From contig CM074701.1 of assembly GCA_037367355.1 (NCBI GenBank), positions 558,001 to 622,000 of the forward strand: 64,000 nt of DNA, in the 5' to 3' direction. Below, piece after piece: positions 12,936 to 25,229 of the stretch. The notes below the pieces were generated by a model. It saw only the letters and a list, made by a program, of their open reading frames with translations, was not told the origin of the DNA and searched no databases. Position 1 is the first letter of the stretch. Every line of letters starts with the position of its first letter. The position numbers and the translations under genes were made by a program. Source of the DNA: Neoscytalidium dimidiatum (lineage: Eukaryota; Ascomycota; Dothideomycetes; Botryosphaeriales; Botryosphaeriaceae).

Positions 12936-13930
12936 TTACAATTTTACCGTGATACTGCAGAATTGGGGGGCATTCTCGAATCTCTGCCTCATAGAAATCA
13001 ACTCATCGACATCCCAGGCGGACAAAAGGTAACGGCCCTTCAGAAAAGCCGCAGCTGGACTAGCTAGCCAAGCAGCAAATCCAGCCGGCAGACTAATGTC
13101 GTCATAAAATATGACGTCTTCCTTCATCCCAGCCTTCTACGTTGCGGGCGTGAAAAGAGTTTCCAGGTGAAAGCTATGGGCTCGAATGGGCGTGTCTTTG
13201 AGTTAGTCCAGTTCCTTTTGAAGCTGCTGCATCACCGTGTAAAGGTCAGCTTACTCGCGCCATACAATGCCAATCCCCGTAAGAGGACGTGTGCAGCCGT
13301 GGAAGAGATGTCGAGTATAACCTTTTCTTTCGCCGGTGCTGTCGAATTGCTGGTGTCCTTGACCGTGCCAGCTATTAGTGAGAGTGGGATTGGGAGTGCC
13401 TCCGGCTCCAAAAACCCCCCGAACGAGGTTAAGCCTCCCTTGCACATTGGTGTCGAAATCCCCCTGAATAATCTGCGGGTTGTATTCCGCAACGATCGAA
13501 ACAGCTCCCACACCGGCTGCACTCGTTACGAGGGGATCAATGTGCCCCTTCAAGCGTCTTCTGATATCGCTAAAGATCATCCAAGTTGCTTCAGTGTTTC
13601 GAATATCTAGGAAATAAGTCCAGACGGCCGTGTTTCGTTCTACAACGGAATTCTCAGCGTTTAGCCTGGTCGACGCTTCCTTCAATGCTTCGGAGCGGCG
13701 TGCTTGTAGAATTATGGTCGCAGCTCCGGCGGCAGAGAAAGAACGTGAGATGCCAAATAATATGCTGGCTGCTCTACTACTGATGATGACAACTTTTCTA
13801 GTCGCAGAGTTGAGATGGTTGGTGGGATCGAAGGCAGGGTACTGAGCACGGTGAACCGTTCTGGTCAAGCCGGGGAGGTCCACGTCAGCAAATGGATAAG
13901 AATCGAGGTACTTGTGATGAAGAGGAGAGG
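12936..13930 (-). pseudogene. Decayed short-chain dehydrogenase gene
   Basis: Remains of an SDR gene, read on the minus strand through three frames. The N-terminal part (from about 13920 down to 13420) matches the fungal SDR start but has lost the glycine motif: ISSRAASILFGIS stands where TGxxxGIG is expected. At a G6 run near 13420-13425 the frame must drop one base to continue. The next segment then reads sensibly into LDISSTAAHVLLRG and the catalytic LYGASKLTFTR (about 13260-13330). Another single-base shift follows (an expected R-V-M-Q stretch is broken at about 13230), then two in-frame stops. The last frame (13127-12936) encodes the C-terminal tail with LSAWDVDELISMRQRFENAP, typical of this SDR subgroup. 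No ATG is found at the expected start. Several independent lesions make a sequencing error unlikely. Confidence 0.75.
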
Positions 13931-14748
13931 GGCAAGATATGATATCTTGCTATTTGATTGAGGTCGTATTCTTCACAACCTTATAAGTTTCGCGATCCAG
14001 CACTCGGAAGGAGCGCACTCCGACCCCGATGATTACACCCAACACTGCATCTAGTCTGGCTAGTAACATCTACTGGTACTAGAATGAATTCGATAGAGGC
14101 TATCATTCGAAAACAGGGCTAAAAAAGATATATTTCTAGGTCTTTTGATTGCTCAGCTTGTTTGAATAGGTTTCTTAAGTAATAGTAAAATAGTAAGAAT
14201 GGTAGTTCAGTAAGAATAATGTTTACTGGGTATGTGCAGTTGAAGTATTCAGCCGGAGACAGGTACCCGTAGCAAACCTGTTCGGACAAAGGCATTGCTC
14301 TCCCTTTATCAACAGGCAAGCCCCACCAGATGTTTGCCGAAAGTACCAATCGGCACCGCTTGGCCACATGAGAATACTCTTCCCAACCCTTATTTCCCAT
14401 CTTAAATCAGCATGCAAGTCAGTTGTACAAGGAAATTCCTTAATTCCTCTCTTCATCATGTCCCTGTTTGTAATCAACTCTTTTGCTCTTTTTGGTATCT
14501 CCAACGCGAACCGTCACTAAAGTGTCTTGCCATCAGCAAATAGAACCTCCTATTTCACACTCATTCGTTTCTTACGCAAATGATGCGCGTAAGATGCCTA
14601 CCCAACCCAAACTTGATAACAGTAAATGCGCCAAACTCCAATGTAGCTTTTGCAATTGCCATTTAAATCCCTCAAAGCAGCCGTCACATATATAAGACCA
14701 TATTTCATTATTCACTGCACTTGCTTCTCTCGGTGTCCAAGAAAGTTT
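13931..14748. other. AT-rich intergenic region
   Basis: AT-rich stretch between the decayed SDR gene and the 3' end of the cystathionine beta-lyase gene. Small open frames on the minus strand (14119-14504) resemble nothing I recognise. Nothing else seen. Confidence 0.4.
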
Positions 14749-16300
14749 CTACTTTGTCTCCTCCGCAGGCGCCGTGCCCGCGGCTTCCGGTTCCTTGAAA
14801 CCATCCGCGGCGATTTGCTGACCGTCTGCGGTGGCCTGCGTGGCGGGATCGGTAGAGTCAAGGGCGGAGATACCGTCCATGGTGACTTTGACGGCGCCGG
14901 CTTGGACAAGCTTTTAGGAAATTAGACATCATCAAAAGCAGTCATCAAGAGAAAGATATGTACGTACCGCTCTGCGCAAATCGTCAATCAAGTCATCCGG
15001 GTCCTCGATACCCACGCATAGCCTGATGATATCCTCAGGCATGTTCCTCTCCGCGCGCGTCTTCGCATCAATGCTGGCATGGCTCATGCGGCACGGCATG
15101 CTGATCAGCGAGTTAACGCAGCCGAAAGACACTGAGATCGCGTAAAGCTTCGCACTCTCGACAATACGCTCGCTTAGGTCCACGTCGCCGGTTTCAAATG
15201 ACAAAACCGCGCCAGCACCGCGCGCCATGCTCCAGTGGAGATCGTATTGGGGGTGAGATTTAAGGCCCGGATAGCGGACACGGAATCCGGCTTCGTTCTG
15301 GAGGAATTCAGCGATGCGTTGTGCGTTAGCTTGCTGTTTCTCCATGCGGACACCGAGGGTCTTGATGCCGCGCATGAGCAGCCACGAGTCGAAGGGCGAA
15401 AGGCCGCAGCCCGAAGCGTTGATCGTAAAATACAGCTTATCGCCAATGGCGGTGTCATTGACGGCCAGTACGCCAGCCATCACGTCGTGGTGACCAGAGA
15501 GGTACTTGGTGCCAGATTCGTAGACGATGTCGGCGCCGAGATCGAGAGGGTTTTGCAAAAGTGGAGAGAGCATGGTGTTATCAACGGCGACTATGGCGGC
15601 GGGGTTGGCATTGTGGACTGCTGATGCGATGGTTGGGATGTCGACAATCTTGATGAGCGGGTTCGTCGGTGTTTCGAGGAGAACCATGGCAGTCTTCGAG
15701 CTGACAACAGCTTGCACGGCAGCTGGGTCCGTTGTGTCTACGTGGTGTACGATAATTCCGCCGTTCGTAGAGAGATACTTGAGGAGGCGGTTGGTGCCTC
15801 CGTACAGGTCGTCACCGGTCACAACCTCGTCGCCTGGCTTCAGAAGACGAGTGATGACATCCAGCGCACCCATACCGGATGAAACGACAAGGGCTCGTCG
15901 TGCGTTCATGATCTTAGCGAGGTGGCGCTCGAGGTGGGTGCGCGTAGGGTTGCCGGAGCGTGTGTAGTCATATTCGCCGCCACCGCTACCAGAGTCCTGC
16001 TTGAACGTCGCAGTCTACAGATGGACATGGTAAGCCAAAATTCTCAATTGATGGGCTGAGTGCTTCCAGAAAAGCTCCAAATTTACCTAAGAGGCTTACC
16101 TGGTAGATTGGCGTGCTGGACGCATTGTATTGGTCGTTGCCTTCGGTATAGACTAACTCTGTCGCGAGAGCGTATTTCCGGCCATTGTGCGGACTGCTAG
16201 GTGCGGGACTGGGTGGCAGGTTGTGGCCATCAAGGTCGACAGTTTGCATGGCCTTGCCCAAAGGGCCGGTCTTCTTGGGGCCGTCGTTTGGTGCGGACAT
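14749..16300 (-). CDS. STR3: Cystathionine beta-lyase
   Basis: PLP enzyme of the Cys/Met metabolism family. It should split cystathionine to homocysteine, pyruvate and ammonia in methionine synthesis by transsulfuration. Three exons on the minus strand: 16300-16100, 16014-14968 and 14910-14749 (469 aa), both introns in phase 0. The first junction joins NASSTPIYQ to TATFKQDSGSGGGEYDYTRS, an excellent family match. Family motifs are clear: SSGMGALDVI, VDNTMLSPLLQNPLDLGADI, and SGTKYLSGHHDVMAG with the PLP Lys. The HHDVMAG form favours beta-lyase over gamma-lyase or gamma-synthase. The C-terminal exon is a low-complexity tail ending APAEETK, so there is no SKL-type peroxisomal signal, unlike what is reported for the yeast STR3 product. 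Symbol given by function; strict orthology is not proven. Confidence 0.9.
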
Positions 16301-17281
16301 GGTCGGCGGGTGGGCGGAAGATGAGGACTTAAGGTTCTGACTCCCCGCGAGTGACGTGCGAGGGCGGACGAGAAAGATGAGGCCTAGAGAGGTGGGCCCC
16401 AATTGATGAAGTATTGATGAGTTGTGGTGTGGCGAGAGGAACGTGCGGTGAGAGCTGGTAGAGTTTGTTAAAAGAAACGGCGAGTAGTAGATTGGAGAGA
16501 GGGCTCTCGGAAGCTGCAGGTACGTTGCCGGGCTGGGGTGGAGCACAAACCGTGGGGTCCAGCCGAAGACTCATTCTTTGCGATGGCGTCAGATTCTTGG
16601 CCGCTCATTCGCTCCGAAGTCGGTCAGCCTCGGGTTGGGCAAAGTCCTGGCCGCTCACAATCATCGAACGGGTATCCTGACACACTTCAAGTTACACCGT
16701 TACTGACAAATGCTCACCTTTGGTGCCACGTACGGCCCTTAAATTGCGGTGTGATGGTTGTGTAAGCTGTGCTAGGGTAGGATTGACGGATATGTTCTCA
16801 ATTCCTTGTTATCGTGCAGCCCACCGGACATGAATGTCACGAATGCTCGGAACATTTACATTTAGGTAATTGCTACCTCCGTTGCCATGGTCCAGCTAGT
16901 ACAAAGCAGTTTAAACCAATCTCGTGTATTTTGATAATCCATATTCGAAGCAGCTCTTCTGGACCTCCAGGAAATCGATTGGAAGTGTGTCAGCCTGGAT
17001 GACCAACGTTGTCATCATCTGACGAATAGGATGGACGTCACCAAGCTTATGGATTGAACAGGGAAAAATTCAGCTAATCACGAAATAAAATTTTACTGCA
17101 ACGCAGTTCTGTTCCTATGAACTCCATATCCGCCCCCATTCACTATATCCAAAAGCGCCGATCCTGCTGGCTTCGCATAAAATCTGTGAGAGAAAAGTAT
17201 GATGTATCCCATGAGTTAGAACTTGGGAAGAAGTAAAGATGAGGACATCCGAAAGCGGTATGATGAAATCCCTCGCCATAA
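16301..17281. other. Intergenic region, no gene seen
   Basis: Upstream flank of the cystathionine beta-lyase gene (up to about 16700, probably its promoter) followed by the 3' flank of the DUF2415 gene. The open frames are short and without features. Confidence 0.4.
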
Positions 17282-19477
17282 TCATCTTGGTTGCACGGCA
17301 CCCCATCCCTTCCGTCCGCGCACGTCAATTTCAAACTCGAAAATGCCTTCCTCCGTACCAGCGTAAAGTTTTGTTCCGTCGTCACTCATTGCGAGTCCTG
17401 CTGTTCGGACGCCAAATGCTGGATTCCACCGACCTGACATGCCAACTCGGCGTTGCAAGCCAATTACGCCATGGTCATCGAACCCACGGGATGCTGACTG
17501 CATGTTACGGACGCGTTCACGTGCCCGTGCCAATTGTCTGAGCCGACCCATTTCATAGAGAGGGTCCATAGTGCGCGGCGCCGATGTGTTGTTGCTAGTG
17601 CTACCGCTTGGACGAGACGAGGTTGGCTCAGGACTTGTTGCCATGGCGGCCTCGATCGTCCGCCATGCTTCAGACGAGCTCATTAAACTTCTGGTTCCTG
17701 CAGTTGATGAGGAGCGGTTTGTGTCGTCATTTGCGCTGCTGCCGATGGTGAGGATGACGGACGCTTGCCGACGCGGTGGATGTGGGGGAACATACGAACC
17801 ACTCTCACGTTCGCGCTCACTGCGATCGCGGAGGAAGTCTCTGAGGGATCCAAGAGACGGGAGAGCCACGTTTCTGCCTTCGCTTCTGTTCCCAGTCAAG
17901 GACGGGAAGCTTTCCGTTGAGAGCTCTGATCTCTGTTGTCGTGTCTCGCCAGTTGAGTAGTTGATACTACGAGGTATCGACGCGATCCGCTCGCGTTCGC
18001 GCTGCACTATGTCTCGATGCTCTCTGGTCCTTAAGGCATCGAGGATTGAGCGCTCTTGTGCTGTCAAGCCGTGCGGGTCATTATCCGACTCGACGACTCC
18101 AGCATGTCGTCTTCGCTGGAGAACTGCGCTCATGAACTCACCAACGACTTCGAGCGCTGCCGAAGTATCATTTGCCGCCGAAGCTAAAGCTCGTCTGTGT
18201 CTGTTGATGAGGTCTTGCTCTTGAGTCAACTCTGACTCGAGGCGGGCGATTTCTCGATTGCGCTCACTGCTCGATGATTCTCCATCTTCTTCAATATCCA
18301 CTAGAGGTGTTTCGATCCTGATCACGCTGTCTTCCTTGGGATCAAGTGATAGGACCTGTCTTGCGAGGAGTCCTGCTCGCAAGTCAGCGACACAAACTCG
18401 TGCCTGATCCTCCGCCCAGATCAAAAGATCCCACGGCTGCGGCGAGAAGCACATGGTGCGCACAGAACCCGGACCATGTGAAGTATCCGGGCGGGTTGAG
18501 CAAATGACTTGCACGATTGCATCTTCGCCGAATTCGGTTTTGGTCAGGAGATCCGTATCGAATACGGAAATGTATCCACATTCAGAACCTACGGCACACA
18601 GCGATCCAGACGGAGACCAGGCGGTTGTGAAGTACCCTGTCGCTGTGGAATTGGGTGGTAGATGAAGCTGCGCAACGCAGATGTTGGTCCAATCAGAATG
18701 ACCTATGCCGGTTCTCGTATCCGTTTTTGCAGAATGCGATCTGTTCCGCGATCGAGCACGTTCGAAAAAGAACGCTTGGTGATAATCGCCAACGGCGACC
18801 ATGAGCTTTCCGTCCGGTGATATTGTAGCATGGTTCATTGGAAAGGGCAGATCCAGCACGGCCTCCTCTAGTCCATGTGTTAGACAGTAGATACGGACGG
18901 TCTTGTCGTTGTTCGTGAGGACTGCCACTACCTCATCCTCCTCGCCTTCTTCCTCGCTGGAAAGCTTGTGTATTGATATTGAATTTACAATCTCTTCGCC
19001 TATCCTCTCCAGCTTTACCACTGGAGTCGTGGACGCTGCGGACGGACGACCAAGCGGGCGATTGCCAAGATCGAGCGGAAGAAGAGCATCGACGTCTGCT
19101 GCGAGAGAGGCAGCACCGTCCAGCTTGACTGCAGCGAAATGACCGTCATCTTCACCTCCACAGCAGAGCCAGCCATATCCTGATGCCGTACATCTTGTCT
19201 CGAAGGGGAGGGTTGCGATGTGTGTACGCTTTTGGGTGGTAGTATTGAGGGCAAAGAGGTCGGCGCCGCTGGCGTAGTAAAGCACGTCTTGGCCTTCACA
19301 GGAGATATAGTGACGAAGCTGGTAGTGGGCGACGGGTATTGAGAGAGGATAGAGGGTTTTAAGCGGAAGGACAAGGGAGTCGGTTTCGCGGAAGCTGCAT
19401 AGGGAGCAATCAGTGTGGGCGCTGAGCGAGTGCATCAGGAGCAGCGCAGCAACTCACAGGTACTCGTCAACGGCCAT
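17282..19477 (-). CDS. DUF2415 domain WD40-like protein
   Basis: Large intracellular protein of unknown function with WD40-like beta-propeller sequence. Two exons: 19477-19458 (encoding MAVDEY and part of the next codon) and 19394-17282, giving 710 aa. The 63-nt intron has GTGAGT...CAG ends, and the join gives MAVDEYLFRETDSLVLPLK. The N-terminal half has repeated WD-like strands (for example TAWSPSGSLCAVGSECGYISVFD). The DUF2415 signature is visible as GSVRTMCFSPQPWDLLIWAE near residue 315. The C-terminal half is Ser/Arg-rich and probably disordered, with an acidic/Arg-rich helix around residues 370-400. The last about 60 residues look propeller-like again (LAMSDDGTKLYAGTEEGIFEF). It is transcribed divergently from the mtHsp70 gene across about 780 bp. 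Confidence 0.88.
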
Positions 19478-20254
19478 TATCAAGTGCTGGTGATTCAAAT
19501 GCAGGCGTGTAACATGACCGTGGGAGTGCAGTGTGGTTTCTGGAGTTGCATCAGGCACGCATGAGCCGGCGGCCGCTCATACGTCACCCGGCTCGGCGGA
19601 CGGAGTAGCTAGAGGAACCAGACGGAAGCTTGGGGCGATTCGCGGCAGCGCAGAAAGGCAGTCGATCAACCGAGCAGAGCGGGCGCAATGCAGGATGCGA
19701 CGGGGAGGGAGATAGTGCAGCGAGAATGATGTAGTGTTCACGCAGGAGCTTCGCGGACAGGGCGAAGCGACCGATCTAGGCGGGCGAGGTGAAGTGAGCG
19801 CATCTGGGCTCTGTCGCCGCCGCACTGAGTCGCGCCCGCCCGCGCAGCAGTCACGTGCGCGCGACGTCTCTGTATGCTTTTTGGCTGTGCGAATGGAACG
19901 CGCCACGCACGCAGCAGCAAGGCGCGCACATGGCTTGACGAAGATTTCTCGGGCGCGGCGGGCGCGGGCAGCGCGCGGCGGCGAGGTGCTGTCTTTGCAT
20001 CATCCGCGTCGAGCTTTTTCCCGCGGCAATTGGCCACTCGGCGTCCCGGAGCTGCGCGAGCGCCAGGATTGGCGCACTGACTAGCGCGGCGTAGAAGAGC
20101 TTCGAATGCTCAACTTTTTCTCTTGTCCTCGTCCATTCTTCATCACCATCACCACCATCCGTATAATACCCAGCTTTCTCCCACCCATCCCCGTACTCTT
20201 TCCGTCAATACCCGCTGCTTGCGACGACCTCTTCGCTGAGCGCTTCCGTCCACA
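19478..20254. promoter_or_regulatory. Divergent promoter region, DUF2415 gene / SSC1
   Basis: This 777-bp region separates two divergent start codons and should hold both promoters. It is GC-rich in the middle, and the 150 bases before the SSC1 start are strongly pyrimidine-rich (CATCACC repeats near 20140-20160), as in many highly expressed fungal genes. I looked for perfect heat-shock elements (alternating GAA/TTC pentamers) and found none that meets the consensus. Confidence 0.4.
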
Positions 20255-22387
20255 ATGCTGTCCTCAAGGCTATCCAGGACCGTAAGCACGCGCTGAACCC
20301 ATGACGCCAGAGATCAAAAGCTAACACTCGCGCCAGTTCCTTCCCCGGGCTACCGCCTTCACCCGTGCCTCTCCTCTCACCAAGACTCCTCTCGGCTCAT
20401 CGTTTGTGAGACGGTATGCGGACGAGTCGGCTGAGAAGGTTAAGGGCCAGGTCATTGGTATTGACCTTGGTACCACCAACTCCGCTGTCGCTGTGATGGA
20501 GGGCAAGCAGCCGCGCATCATTGAGAACTCGGAAGGTATGCTGTCAATTAGGTCGCACGAACCTATTCTCGAAGTTTTTCTGACTTCGGCGCCGCAGGTA
20601 CCCGTACTACTCCGTCTGTTGTCGCTTTCACCAAAGATGGCGAGCGCCTTGTCGGTGTCGCCGCCAAGCGCCAGGCCGTTGTCAACCCCGAGAACACTCT
20701 CTTCGCCACCAAGCGTTTGATCGGCCGCAAGTTCACCGACCCCGAGGTCCAGCGCGACATCGGCCAGGTGCCCTACAAGATCGTCCAGCACACCAATGGC
20801 GATGCTTGGCTTGAGGCTCAAGGTCAGAAGTACTCGCCGTCCCAGATCGGTGGCTTCGTCCTCGGCAAGATGAAGGAGACCGCTGAATCCTACCTGGGCA
20901 AGAGCGTTAAGAACGCCGTTGTCACTGTTCCCGCCTACTTCAACGACTCCCAGCGCCAGGCCACCAAAGATGCCGGTCAGATCTCTGGCCTGAACGTCCT
21001 CCGTGTCGTCAACGAGCCCACCGCCGCCGCTCTTGCCTACGGTCTCGAGAAGGAGCAGGACCGTGTCATCGCTGTCTATGACCTTGGTGGTGGTACTTTC
21101 GATATTTCCATCCTTGAGATTCAGAACGGTGTTTTCGAGGTCAAGTCCACCAACGGTGACACCCACCTTGGTGGCGAGGACTTTGACATCACTCTTGTCC
21201 GTCACCTCGTTCAGCAGTTCAAGAAGGAGCAGGGCATTGACCTCTCCAACGATCGTATGGCTATCCAGCGTATCCGCGAGGCTGCTGAGAAGGCCAAGAT
21301 TGAGCTGTCCTCTTCGCTCTCCACTGATATTAACCTCCCTTTCATTACCGCCGACGCGTCTGGTCCCAAGCACATCAACACTAAGCTCACCCGTGCCCAG
21401 CTCGAGGGTCTTGTTGACCCTCTCATCAGCCGCACTGTCGAGCCCGTCCGCAAGGCTCTGAAGGATGCCAACCTCCAGGCCAAGGACATTCAGGATGTCA
21501 TCCTTGTCGGTGGTATGACCCGTATGCCTAAGGTTACCGAGTCCGTCAAGAACATTTTCGGTCGTGACCCTGCCAAGTCCGTGAACCCTGACGAGGCTGT
21601 CGCCATTGGTGCTGCTATCCAGGGTGCCGTTCTGTCCGGTGAGGTTACTGACGTCCTTCTGCTCGATGTTACCCCTCTTTCTCTCGGTATCGAAACCCTC
21701 GGCGGTGTCTTCACCCGTTTGATCAACCGCAACACCACCATTCCCACCAAGAAGTCTCAGGTCTTCTCCACCGCTGCCGACTTCCAGTCCGCTGTCGAGA
21801 TCAAGGTCTACCAGGGTGAGCGTGAACTTGTCCGTGATAACAAGCTCCTCGGCAACTTCCAGCTTGTTGGCATTCCTCCGGCACACCGTGGTGTTCCTCA
21901 AATTGAAGTCACTTTCGATATCGACGCTGATTCTATTGTCCACGTCCACGCCAAGGACAAGTCCACCGGCAAGGACCAGTCCATCACCATTGCTTCTGGC
22001 TCCGGTCTTTCCGACTCCGAGATCGAGAACATGGTTCAGGATGCCGAGCGTTACCAGGAGCAGGACAAGGAGCGCAAGGCCGCCATTGAGGCCGCCAACC
22101 GTGCTGACTCTGTTCTGAATGACACCGAAAAGGCCCTCAAGGAGTTCGAGGACCGCCTCGACAAGACCGAGGCTGGCAAGATCCGTGAGAAGATCGAGTC
22201 CCTCCGCGAGTTCGTCACGAAGAGCCAGGCTGGCGAGGGTACCGCCACCGCACAGGAGCTCAAGGAGAAGACCGATGAGCTCCAGTCTGCCTCCCTGAGC
22301 CTTTTCGACCAGATGCACAAGGCTCGTTCTGAGCAGCAGGGTGAGCAGCAGCAACAGCAGCAGGGTGAGGGTGAGAAGAAGGAGTAA
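20255..22387 (+). CDS. SSC1: Mitochondrial Hsp70 chaperone (Ssc1)
   Basis: ATP-dependent chaperone of the mitochondrial matrix, the import motor and folding Hsp70. Three exons: 20255-20281, 20337-20535 and 20598-22387, giving 671 aa. The first residues form a basic, Ser/Arg-rich targeting peptide that ends near VRRYA. The mature part begins [20 protein letters not shown]. The second junction (phase 1) joins IIENSEG to [19 protein letters not shown]. Hsp70 signatures are intact: [24 protein letters not shown] and [12 protein letters not shown]. The interdomain linker reads [18 protein letters not shown]. The tail is Gln/Glu-rich (runs of Gln, ending GEGEKKE) and does not carry the cytosolic EEVD, which fits the mitochondrial class. 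Codon use is strongly C/T-ending, as expected of a highly expressed gene. Confidence 0.97.
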
Positions 22388-23801
22388 AGAGGTCCACGGT
22401 TATACCTTCTTTCATCCCTTTTCCCTATTAGTTCTGCGTGTCTAGAAAAGCGATCTTGCATATCCCGGTCGGTTTGAGCGGAGCATTTTCCTTTCTTAAG
22501 CTGCTCCATGTAGAATATCCTCTTTCATCATTTTCTGTATTAAATCTCTCATATCCTCAGTTACGCCGGCAAAAAAAAACTCACCTTTTCGGGAACGTTG
22601 GGAGGGTGGAGTATGGGTAAGGACTTCAGGGAGCGACTAAAAGTCGTGATGGTTATTTGTTTCTTCTCTTTTGGTTCATTTGTGCGCATGATATGCTTTG
22701 CAGCGCCGAACAGATGGAGGAGAGCTTGTGAGTCTTCTGTAGGATCGAAATGACGTGTAATGAAAATTCTCCTCTCATTTATCAGTGCTACTGCGGTTTC
22801 GTTCGATATCGTTTCCGCCTATTCTGATGACAGGCGTCTCACTCCCAAACCATGCTGTAAGTTGCTTTTCCCTTCAGCTGATGACAAAAGACCTTATTTT
22901 TCAACAGGCGCTTAATCAATTATAACGATGGCGTTCGGCCGCCTGCTCTGACCCCATGTTAGATTCAGATCTTGAAAGGTTGTATTTTCTGCCACTCACT
23001 ATGACACTGCCATTTACAAATGTGTTGACGTATGAGTCGCTGCCACTATGGATTCTATCAAGCGGGATGTGAATGCAATATGGGGTTTAGGGGTACATAA
23101 TTTAACTAAGGTGAGATATCAATTATCGCGAACGCCTCGCGTCGTGCAAGCCTGCGCCGTGCCCCGACCTGCCCGTTGCCGGCCATCGCGCCCCCTGACC
23201 CACAAGCGAAGACCGCGCTTTATCGGCTGGTCTGGACTCTAAATATTGTCGATGCCTCCGATCTTCCTTTCGAACCTTTCGAACCTTTCCTGTTCCTTGC
23301 TGGTCCAAAATCATGATCTGGAGTTTTTTGGTGGTGTGAATAGATCTCGCTGTTGACGACTGTCATTCGCTTCGGGTATCTCATCCCGGTCCGCTCATTA
23401 TCTTTTGCCGCGCGTTCCTTTCCTTGTCGTTCTCTTCTTCACCCTTGGCTCTCTCCCGTTCGGAGCCAGATTTTTGATTGTCGCTCGCTACTCTTTTCGT
23501 TTGCTTGCACTGTGCATTTGGTTGCTTTATGAGGAGGTGATTTTCGTGTTGTTCTTTCTTTCGGCTACGATTGGTCGACATCCCTCTTCTGCTTCCCCTT
23601 CTCGGCAATCTTCGAACCGAGAAGTACGGGAGCTGACTTAATTTTTTTTTCTGCCACTATCCAAGTCTTGCGGTTGTCTCTCTCTTCTTTCTCTGTGTCG
23701 CGTCTTGCTCGTCCGCTCTTTTTCTACATTCTGTTTCCTTTCTTTGCTTTCGTTTTGCGATTAGTTTCAGTCTTTCACAGCAGACAAACACCACAACAGC
23801 A
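22388..23801. other. Intergenic region, no gene seen
   Basis: 3' flank of SSC1 followed by the upstream region of the DUF7918 gene. From about 23400 to 23800 the plus strand is very rich in T/C runs (TCTTTC-type), typical of a fungal 5' UTR or promoter. No protein or RNA gene could be supported. Confidence 0.4.
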
Positions 23802-24709
23802 ATGGCCGTCCTCCCCGACCGTCCCGGGATTGAAGTCTCCGTCCGCATCACCCCGCACTCCGACGGCCCCATCTCGCCCAAATCTCCGCCCCCGACACCC
23901 TGCGCCGAGTACCCGGCCCCGGACGTCCCGGACAAGCCCAACCGCACCACCAAGTACATCGAGGCCCTCTCTGACGCCGATTTCTCCGTAGTAATCAAGT
24001 TCACGGCACGGAACTCCGATCTGAAGGACTACAGTCTGGGGTTGTGCATATACGTGGACGGGACGCGGGTGCAAGGGAGCGTGATCGATTTGAAGGGGCA
24101 CGAGTTTGCGAGGGAGTGCTGGTACGTGTGCGATGGCGCGATGGGGTTCGAGGAGGGGAAGTGGGTACAGAGGGCGTTGAGGTTCAGACGGCTGAGTGTT
24201 GGTGAGTCTCTGCTTCCCGGATCTTTTCGGGTATGGTCGGGTTGACGAATGATGGTAGACAAGAACGCGCGGGAGAGTCTGTACTACACCCAGTTCGACA
24301 AGGTGCAGTGTTTGGGAGAGATCAAGGCCAGGTTTTACCGCGTGCAGGAAGTTGGGAGGATATTGAATCGGGACTGCCCCAGCCCGACGAGTCCGACCGG
24401 GTTGGTGAAGTTTGGGAAGGTGGCTGAGAAGGCGTTGGCAGGGAAAGCAGTGAGCCATCAAGCTTGGTAAGTGCTCTCCCTTGGTAGAAAATACCTATTA
24501 TCAAACGATGCTGACGATTATATAGTACGGGAAGTGTAAAGAGGACTTTTGGAAGGTGCGGCAAGGTCCTGACAGAACAGATCGACCCTACGGATGAGCC
24601 GTGGGCGGAGTTTACTTTCAGATATCGGTCAGAGGATGTGTTGAGTGCAGAGGGAATCTTGCCGAGCTCACCAGCGCCAGCCACAACATTTGACTTCCTG
24701 GATGGGTGA
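23802..24709 (+). CDS. DUF7918 family protein
   Basis: Protein of unknown function in a family restricted to fungi. Three exons: 23802-24201, 24259-24466 and 24526-24709, giving 263 aa; phases 1 and 2 agree. The N-terminus (LPDRPGIEVSVRI) and the block RTTKYIEALSDADFSVVIKF followed by LGLCIYVDGTRVQGSVI are the family hallmarks. The second junction joins AVSHQAC to TGSVKRTFGRCGK. The C-terminal part reads WAEFTFRYRSEDVLSAEGIL, also typical. There is no signal peptide or membrane segment. These proteins are often predicted nuclear or cytosolic. Expression and role are unknown. Confidence 0.85.
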
Positions 24710-25229
24710 GATAAGCAGCGTAGAATAAGGGAATATTTCCATGATTGATGCGGTCCAAAGGTGGGAGCTGCTGCAGAAAGTGGACTGCGGAAGCGTAAAA
24801 GCTGATAACCTGAAAGACAGAAAAGAGGCTGGTCAATATTCGATGCCGGAGCAGATGAAGGTGCCGAATTCGGAATCGCACTGAGATGGTTGCAATTCTG
24901 AATCAAATCAGTCAGACGCCCAATATGCCAAATGTGGTGGCGGGTACTTTATCCTCAAGTTGGCAAAGGATGGCTCTAAGTTAGAGCGGCTCTAACAGTT
25001 AGGAGCGAACCACTCGCATGCTGTAGCTATAAGCAATTGAAGCAGCCATCCGGACGGAATGTTTAAGAAACACTACATATCTACACCCGGATGGCTGCTT
25101 CCATCCCGGCTATAGACTCTTTTTCTGATATGATTTGCAGTACAGCATGCAACATACAGAGCAACGATTCTCGGAGTTTGAAAAGTTAAGATAGATAATA
25201 AATTCCCAGAATTTGTCTACAAATACATT
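24710..25229. other. Intergenic region holding fold-back copy A
   Basis: 3' flank of the DUF7918 gene. It contains fold-back element copy A at 25037-25103 and otherwise AT-rich sequence leading to the tRNA gene. Confidence 0.45.
25037..25103. repeat. Fold-back element, copy A
   Basis: A 67-bp palindromic element. The left arm at 25039-25053 (GAAGCAGCCATCCGG) and the right arm at 25087-25101 (CCGGATGGCTGCTTC) are perfect 15-bp inverted repeats around a 33-nt AT-rich loop. It belongs to a dispersed family in this window (copies B-E below) and lies 126 bp upstream of the tRNA-Arg gene. Confidence 0.75.

Noticed and set aside
19478..20254. Heat-shock elements upstream of SSC1
   Set aside because: Near matches such as GAAGAGCTTCGAA at about 20094 do not keep the required 5-bp spacing of GAA/TTC units.
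20321..22354. 677-codon open frame antisense to the mtHsp70 gene
   Set aside because: Long antisense frames opposite Hsp70 genes are a known result of biased codon use. The sense strand has all Hsp70 motifs, and the antisense product is Leu/Gly/Val-repetitive without a domain.
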